Assembly (NCBI GenBank): GCA_015039365.1
Contig: WION01000024.1
Span: forward strand, 62,001 to 126,000
Length of the DNA stretch: 64,000 bases
Origin: Amanita rubescens
Lineage: Eukaryota; Basidiomycota; Agaricomycetes; Agaricales; Amanitaceae
Direction of reading: 5' to 3'
In this document: one piece after another, positions 57,861-64,000 of the stretch
Layout of the letters: every line of letters starts with the position of its first letter
Numbering within the stretch: position 1 is the stretch's first letter
Notes under the pieces: model-generated
Told to the model about the DNA's origin: nothing
Seen by the model: the letters and a program-made list of their open reading frames with translations, nothing else
Database searches by the model: none
Position numbers and translations under genes: made by a program

Positions 57861-59489
57861 GCATTCCCTAGGCGTTCAGGACCAAGTGAGACGGAGCGTT
57901 GCAACTTTTGCGGAGAGAGCGGTCACTTCATGGCCAATTGTCCAGTAGCGGAGCACTATCTGAGGAGCGGGAGGATTGTTAGGAAAGCGGATGGGAAGTT
58001 GGTCTTACCGAATGGGATGTTCGTACCGAGGAGTATTGAAGGAGCATGGTTGAAGGATCGAGTGGACACTTATTGGCAGCGTCAGTTAGGAGATCAAGCG
58101 AACGTCAACCCAGCACCTACCGAGGTTTCTACGCCAGATGCAGCGCCCGCTGCAAATGCTGGTGCGATGTTTTTCAGTGTGGCCTCAGGATCGAAGACAA
58201 CAGAAGGTACCCGAGCTGCGTTTGCTTCGGTGGTTAGTGAAGAAGAAGAGGCTCTGGCAGAGGATATCGAATACTATCAGCAACAGATCTTTGCACTTCA
58301 GGCTAAGCAGAAGGCGAAGAAGCTGGTGTTTGATGGTGTAGAGATTATGAAGAAGCCGACGAGACCGGTCACGGCGAAACTGAACGTGGGTCCATCGGCT
58401 AGAGCAACGGTGCCCTCCGCTAGCGTCGCAAGCCCTGAAAAGGATAAAGGAAAGGAGAAAGCGACTACGCCCGTACCTGAGACATCTCAGCCTGCTGTTA
58501 CCGTGGTCCCTGCGACTCAACCGAGTACAACCGAGGTTCCTAGTGCGTCGACTAGCAGTACCGAGTCTCCGACGCACCCGTTTGAGAAAGCGAAGGATGC
58601 CAACTACTTGCCACCGGTTAATCGGAATCTCGGCGCGATTGGGAAGACCAAGGATCCGGCGTATCACACCCAGGCCCCTATTCAAGATGCTAAGTTTGTC
58701 GACACGGTTTTAGAGCGGTCGTTAAAGGAGACTCACGTAACTCTTACCTTTGAGGAGTTGCTTTCGCTCTCGCCAGATTTGCGTTATCGAATCCGTGACA
58801 AAGTTACCCCTAAGCGACAAGCGCCGGCGACGAAGCATGTTAGTTTTGCAGGAGATGGAGATGGGGAGATAGAGGAGTTGGTTTCACCTTCAGCTTTGGC
58901 GGATTTGGAGTTGGATGCTACGAGGATTGCGCCTGACAGATATCGAGTCCCAGACATAGCGCAAGTGTTATATTCGGCGCAGAATAGGGTTGACGGGGAG
59001 AAGCGTATCGTTTTGCAGAGCAAGAAGGAGTCTTTGGCGTCTCGGGCGATAACGATGAAGGTTGCGGAGAAATCGAACGTCGAATGTATCTTGGATCCCG
59101 GAAGCGAAATCATTTGCATGTCGGACGCAGTTAGCCATCAATTGGGTATTCCCTACGACCCCACAGTTACTATCAGGATGCAATCTGCGAACGGCGAGTG
59201 GGACCCTACACTCGGTTTAGCGCGAGACGTTCCGTTTGAGATAGGGAACTTCGTTCTGTTGTTCCAGGTTCACGTTGTGCGGTCACCGGCATACGATATT
59301 CTGCTAGGACGGCCTTTCGATGACTTGACGAACGCGAAGGTTGAGAATATGCCGAATGAAGAACAAGTTTGTACCATTAACCACCCGGAGTCCGGTCGCG
59401 CCTTCGCTATTCCAACGGTTGCGCGCGGGCCGGCGAGGTTCACTAAGATGCGAGAGGAGAAGGATTTTCACTTAGCTTCGAGGAACTAA
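57861..59489 (+). CDS. Ty3/gypsy gag-protease (5' truncated by E)
   Basis: The frame is open from the E boundary. It begins with a CCHC knuckle (CNFCGESGHFMANC, about 57901-57942), then a long low-complexity Ser/Thr/Pro and Lys linker. A retropepsin domain follows, with ILDPGSEI (DxG active site about 59095) and the downstream ILLGRPF (about 59300) usual for basidiomycete gypsy proteases. It stops at 59489. Pol lies in the -1 frame, with an overlap of about 42 nt (59448-59489), so -1 frameshifting is the likely mode of pol expression, although no canonical slippery heptamer is seen. The N-terminal Gag domains are missing because the sequence before 57860 belongs to E. Confidence 0.85.
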   Translation, partial: AFPRRSGPSETERCNFCGESGHFMANCPVAEHYLRSGRIVRKADGKLVLPNGMFVPRSIEGAWLKDRVDTYWQRQLGDQANVNPAPTEVSTPDAAPAANAGAMFFSVASGSKTTEGTRAAFASVVSEEEEALAEDIEYYQQQIFALQAKQKAKKLVFDGVEIMKKPTRPVTAKLNVGPSARATVPSASVASPEKDKGKEKATTPVPETSQPAVTVVPATQPSTTEVPSASTSSTESPTHPFEKAKDANYLPPVNRNLGAIGKTKDPAYHTQAPIQDAKFVDTVLERSLKETHVTLTFEELLSLSPDLRYRIRDKVTPKRQAPATKHVSFAGDGDGEIEELVSPSALADLELDATRIAPDRYRVPDIAQVLYSAQNRVDGEKRIVLQSKKESLASRAITMKVAEKSNVECILDPGSEIICMSDAVSHQLGIPYDPTVTIRMQSANGEWDPTLGLARDVPFEIGNFVLLFQVHVVRSPAYDILLGRPFDDLTNAKVENMPNEEQVCTINHPESGRAFAIPTVARGPARFTKMREEKDFHLASRN

Positions 59490-62400
59490 TAGAAGACCAG
59501 GGAGAAGCGGCGTTAATTATCCAAGTCAACGACAGAAAAGAAAAACCCGTATACATTTCAGCATATGCCCTTATTCCCCATGAGTCTAGTTCGTTTTCGC
59601 CTTCTATTTCCGATTCCAGTTGCAAAGAATACTGCGCGCGTTTGATTTTGGACGCTTTTATCCAGTTTGAAGAAAAAGAAGAAAAGAAAGAAGAGGATCG
59701 AGCTTCGAGCGCCTTCATACGCGCTCACTTGAATTCAACAAAAGATGTTTCAACATCACAAAGTCCTGTATGGACGAACCTTATAACACCTTTACACCAG
59801 GGCGTTGCCACAAGCGGCGTTCTCTTCAATTCGGTTGACAGCCCCACGTTCGACGACGTTCGTTCAACGGCTAGTTCACCGCCCCCAGTAGCAGTTTTTG
59901 GAAAGAAATACAAGCCTGTAGCGCAGAAAGTCAAACCAGTCATTAGCGCGTTACCCCAAGAGTTTAGAATCATACGAAACATTATTGGCGACCCCCTTAA
60001 AGATATGCCGAAATTAGAGGTTAGACCACCGGCGTTTGTTCCGACAGGGAGATATAGCGAGGAGAGGAAGGAAGCGGTAGATGCAGTTCACGACGGCGAG
60101 TTCCTTTGGCCAGAAGAGAGAAAGTTGATGCACCATTTCATGATGTTACAGAACGAAGGTTTTGCGTGGAGCAATCCGGAGCGGGGAAGTTTCAAGGCGG
60201 AGTATTTCCCTCCAGTAGAGATTCCGACGATACCTCATATCCTGTGGATTCAGAGGAACATACCGATACCTCCAGGGATCTACAACGAAGTTTGCAAGAT
60301 TATCAAATCGAAGATAGACTCGGGCGTTTACGAACCTTCAAATTCGTCGTACCGGTCGCGTTGGTTTTGTGTGGCGAAGAAGGATGGACGGTTGAGGATA
60401 GTGCACTCGTTGGAGCCCTTGAACAAGGTTACGATTCAGCATTCGGGCGTTACACCTATTCCGGAGCACTTAGCGGAGCAATTTGCGTGTAGGCCGTGCG
60501 GCGCGATGTTGGATCTCTATGTCGGCTACGACGAGCGGTTACTCCATGAAGGGTCTCGAGACTTGACGACCTTCCAGACTCCGTTTGGCTCGTTGCGGCT
60601 GGTTACGCTTCCTATGGGATGGACGAATTCGGTCCCTATCTTTCACGACGACGTCACTCACATCTTGCGATCCGAGATCCCCGATTTCACTATTCCATAT
60701 ATAGACGACGTACCTGTTAAGGGTCCAGCCTCGACATACAAGTTAGAAGACGGGAGTTTCGAGACAATACCGGAGAATGCAGGAATTAGGCGGTTCATTT
60801 GGGAGCACTTTGCGAATTTGAACAGGATTGTACAGAGGATGAAGCATGCGGGAGGCACGTTTTCCGGCAAGAAGCTCACATTATGCGCCGCAGAGATCAC
60901 TGTCGTCGGCCACGTGTGTACCCCTGATGGACGTATCCCCGATCGGAAACGAGTAGCTGCGATCGTAGCGTGGGGCCCTTGCCAGTCTTTAACCGACTTG
61001 CGCGCGTTCTTGGGCGTGACAGGACTGTTGCGAATATACGTGTTGGACTTCTCATGTCGAGCGGCGGCTCTGATTCGTCTATTAAGAAAGGGAGAAGACT
61101 TTGTCTTTGGAGAAGAACAGATCAAGGCTCAGGAGGATATCAAGCAAGCAATACTCGACGCACCTGCGCTAGTACCTATCGACTATGAATCTGGAGCTAT
61201 GGTTATCCTCGGAGTGGATTCTTGTCCTAATGGCACTGGCTACTACTTGGCGCAATGCGATTTGACCAATCCGAAGATTCGGCGCTACAGTCGGTTCGGT
61301 TCTATTACCTTCAATGATCGAGAGCGGCGGTTTTCTCAAGCAAAGTTAGAGTTGTATGGGCTGTATAGGGCGATGAGGGAGTTGAAGATGTACATTCTGG
61401 GCGTCAGGAACCTAGTGGTGGAGTTGGATGCGAAATACATCAAGGGTATGCTCGAAAATCCAGACATTGCGCCGTCGGCTTCGATCAATAGATGGATTCT
61501 GGCGATTCTTACATTCCACTTCACGCTTGTTCATGTTCCCGGAACTCACCACGGCGCGGATGGACTGTCTCGGAGACCTAGGCAACCAGAAGATGAAGTG
61601 AGAGACGAAGAGAAGCTAGACGAAGAATTTGACGACTGGATCGACAACCTCTACGGCTTTCTGCATTTTATTAATCCGTCCCCAATGTTGTCTCAGGTGT
61701 CTCAGACCAGCGCTCAGAGATGCGTCGCTACCTTCGCTAGTCACCTTATCACTCAGGAAAGCGAGAGCGTCGGCGTGTTTAGCTTATTGAACAAGAATGA
61801 AGGCTTCGATTATTCTCAGGTTCCTCGTTCAGAGCATGCAGAAGAAGATGACGATCGGTTAGCTTCGGTAAAGGAGTTTCTTAGGGATCTGAAGAGGCCG
61901 GCTGCGATAGCGGACAAGGAGTATCGCAGTTTCTTGCGCTATTGCTTGAGGTTCTTTTGGAAGGACGGGAAGCTTTGGAGAAAGGATGCGAGAGGAGAGC
62001 ACAAGTTGGTTATGGAGAAGGATAGGAGGCTAGAGGTGCTTGGGGAGTGTCACGACTCACTTGGACACAAGGGTTTCTATGCGACAAGAGCGCTCGTTCA
62101 AGAACGGTTCTGGTGGCCCTATATTCACCGCGACGTTATGTGGTTCGTTCAGACTTGCAAGCTATGTCAAGAGCGTCAATTGCGGCTGTTTCACATACCT
62201 CCTATCGTTGCTCAGCCGGCGCCTCTGTTTACGAAGGTCTACCTCGACGTGCTTCATTTACCAGCTTCGAACAAGTTCCGTTACATCATACAAGCTCAGT
62301 GTTCCCTTACGCACTATCCGGAATACCGCGCGTTGCGTACTCAGACGGCTCAGACTGTAGGCGAGTGGGTCTTCCAAGACTTATTGTGTCGATGGGGAGC

Positions 62401-63289
62401 CCTTTCAGAAATTGTTACCGACAACGGCGCTCCAATTATCAGTGCTTGCGAGCATCTATCGAAGAAGTACAAAGTGAATCATATTAGAATTTCCGGCTAC
62501 AACTCCCAGGCGAATGGTTTGGTCGAGCGGTCTCATTTCGACGTTCGGCAGTCATTGTACAAGGCGTGCGGCGGAGACGAAACGAAGTGGGCGAGAGCGG
62601 TCCCAACAGTCTTTTGGGCGGAGCGCGTTACAGTTAGAAGGCGTATGGGCGTTTCGCCTTTCTTTGCGGTTACAGGAACTCACCCTATATTGCCATTGGA
62701 TATCGTGGAGGCAAGCTATTTGTTGCCACCCCCTGAGGCGTTCTTATCGACGATGGAGCTGATTGCGAGGAGAGCGGTTGAGTTGCAGAAGAGGCACGAG
62801 CATGTGGCGGCGTTGAGAGACAAGGTGTTCGTCAATCATATCAAGGCGGCTCGAAAGTTTGAGCTGGATCACGCAACGGTAATAAAGGATTTCGACTTCA
62901 AGACCGGAGACCTAGTGCTAGCGAGGAATACCGCTATAGAGAAGTCATTGAATCGCAAGATGCGCGCACGCTATAACGGCCCCTATGTTGTCGTCACGAG
63001 AAACAGGGGTGGCGCATATATTCTTTGCGAATTGGATGGTTCAGTCTTGGATAGGCCCATGGCAGCGTTCCGAGTCATTCCTTACTTCGCGAGAGGTTCA
63101 ATCGAAGTCCCTACTGAAGCCTTGGATGTGCACCTGAAGAGAATCGAAGAGATGAGAGCGTCTATTAGTCTCGGTGATGATGATGAAAGAGAGGTAGAAA
63201 AAGGAAAAGACGATTTTGACGATGAAGATGAGCCGGATGGTTTAGATTCAAGTGAGGAGGGGGGGAGCGAAGGCTTTGACGAAGAATAG
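59448..63289 (+). CDS. Ty3/gypsy pol (RT, RNase H, integrase), apparently intact
   Basis: The pol frame is continuous upstream of 59642 to the gag overlap. Order: an acidic N-terminal linker, RT (WFCVAKKDGRLRIVHSLEPL, then YIDDVPVKGP with active-site YIDD about 60700), RNase H-like (VDSCPNGTGYY about 61220; LELYGLYRAMREL; HVPGTHHGADGLSRRP about 61535), integrase HHCC (ECHDSLGHKGFY, CKLCQERQ, about 62048-62175), and an integrase core with D (YLDVLHL about 62245), D (VTDNGAP about 62420) and E (NGLVERSHF about 62520). A C-terminal DNA-binding tail ends in an acidic run. No chromodomain is recognised, which separates it from the gypsy copy at 41394-49416. No stop or frameshift is visible. It copies and integrates the element. 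Confidence 0.93.
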
Positions 63290-63634
63290 CGGCAGAACGC
63301 GCAAAACCGAAGCTTCTTTTTGCTTCGAAGAGCCCCTCTTCAACAGGCGGACTACGTTTCTTTTCATTTTTATTCATTTTCTTTCGTTTCTCAACTCATT
63401 TATATCTTACTTATCGGTTTCTCATAAAAACAGACAGTCAAAAGATCACAAAAAGTCAAAGATAAAGGTTAAAAAGGCAAAAACATATAGTTTCCTACTT
63501 ATATATTTCTGTTTCCTCTTTTCTCTTTTCTGCTAACACTCTAGATACTCTATAGATATAATTGCGGCGGCGGCGGCGGTAAAGAAAAATACTGGCGAAC
63601 GGCGGACCACCTTTTGGCTCTCGGCGCGCGATTT
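63290..63634. other. AT-rich spacer after gypsy pol
   Basis: Pyrimidine-rich (TTTC runs) with no gene. The 3' LTR of the gypsy element is expected here or beyond, but its start was not recognised. Confidence 0.4.
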
Positions 63635-64000
63635 CTAGTTGCGGCGAGACTTCTTCTTCGGCGGTTGAGGATTGTCCTCTTCGTCCTCCTCGTATTCTTC
63701 GGCATCTGGACATCAAGATTAGCAAGATGATTAGGGTTATGGACGTCTGAGACCCACCTTCGTCATCTTCAATGTCTTGGTCAACGGTATCCACGGATTT
63801 GCGAGAAGACTTGTCGCGACGAGACCGAGCGCGTTCTTCGGCGGCCCTAGCGTCTGCGGCATCCCTCTCGTCTTGTTTCCCTCGGCGGTACTCAAGGCGC
63901 GCGACTTCTTGCAAGTTACGGCGCATTTCCCCGACTTGGGCTTCTATGCGGTTGCGGGTATTGTCGAGATCAGCCTCTACGCGGCTTATAACCGCTTCGG
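63635..64000 (-). CDS. 3' end of an unknown gene: coiled coil, acidic tail, basic C-terminus
   Basis: Exons 64000-63758 (open at the window edge) and 63705-63635 are joined across a 52-nt intron with a GTGGGT donor and a GTCCAG acceptor. The joined frame is sensible: a long charged helix (EADLDNTRNRIEAQVGEMRR, then ARAAEERARSRR), an acidic stretch and a nuclear-localisation-like end (PPKKKSRRN). No family is recognised. It could be a host gene or part of a minus-strand retroelement starting beyond the window. Confidence 0.6.

Overview
The window looks like nuclear DNA of a mushroom-forming basidiomycete (Agaricomycetes). The evidence is short introns of about 50-60 nt with GTRAGT donors and CTRAC/TTGAC branch points, KDZ-type DNA transposons and CxC5/CxC6-type cysteine-cluster proteins that are typical of such genomes, and Ty3/gypsy and Ty1/copia elements. 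No convincing single-copy host gene is visible. Almost all of the 64 kb is transposons nested in transposons. Family names rest on motifs read by eye, with no database search.

Layout: 1-1472 is a Ty3/gypsy pol fragment, cut by an LTR-like block (1473-1984) and a small coiled-coil ORF (2115-2492, minus). 2562-10231 is an unusual LTR-bounded element, here called L1. It has no reverse transcriptase, its interior is a ladder of short perfect inverted repeats with serial intron-like cassettes on the plus strand, and the minus strand holds a 4.35-kb frame broken by one TGA. 10329-22607 is a complete copia element on the minus strand with 610/633-bp LTRs, a GCCTC target-site duplication (TSD), a half-tRNA-iMet-like primer site and an extra ORF upstream of gag-pol. 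A 2.27-kb DNA transposon (K1) interrupts its pol. 23473-26164 is a foldback element (A1) with 1.2-kb arms and a perfect 8-bp TSD.

27695-41169 is a second foldback element (A2). Nested in it is B (28650-39409), an autonomous KDZ transposon with about 150-bp terminal inverted repeats (TIRs), an 8-bp TSD and three intact gene models: a KDZ transposase, a protein with an RNase H1-type hybrid-binding domain, and a 687-aa protein of unknown function. A second K1 copy sits in the last exon of that third gene. 41170-49416 is a minus-strand gypsy chromovirus with three CGA-to-TGA nonsense changes, interrupted by D (43051-47775), which holds a third K1 copy. 49417-51920 is a truncated relative of B that keeps only the unknown gene. 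51925-57859 is E, an autonomous element with a CxC5/CxC6-type putative DDE transposase and a second 10-exon gene. 57861-63289 is a third gypsy element, and 63635-64000 is the 3' end of a minus-strand gene running off the window.

Two DNA-transposon lineages interact. Lineage 1 has CACCTG termini and subterminal CTAATTAG palindromes: B is autonomous, A1 and A2 look like its foldback dependents, and C is a truncated relative. Lineage 2 has CTTTAC-nCTCCCCC termini and repeated subterminal palindromes: E is autonomous, and K1 and D look like deletion derivatives. K1 still carries a decayed copy of the catalytic 3' end of the CxC6 gene. Exact 8-bp TSDs on K1, A1 and B, and near identity of the three K1 copies, point to recent movement.
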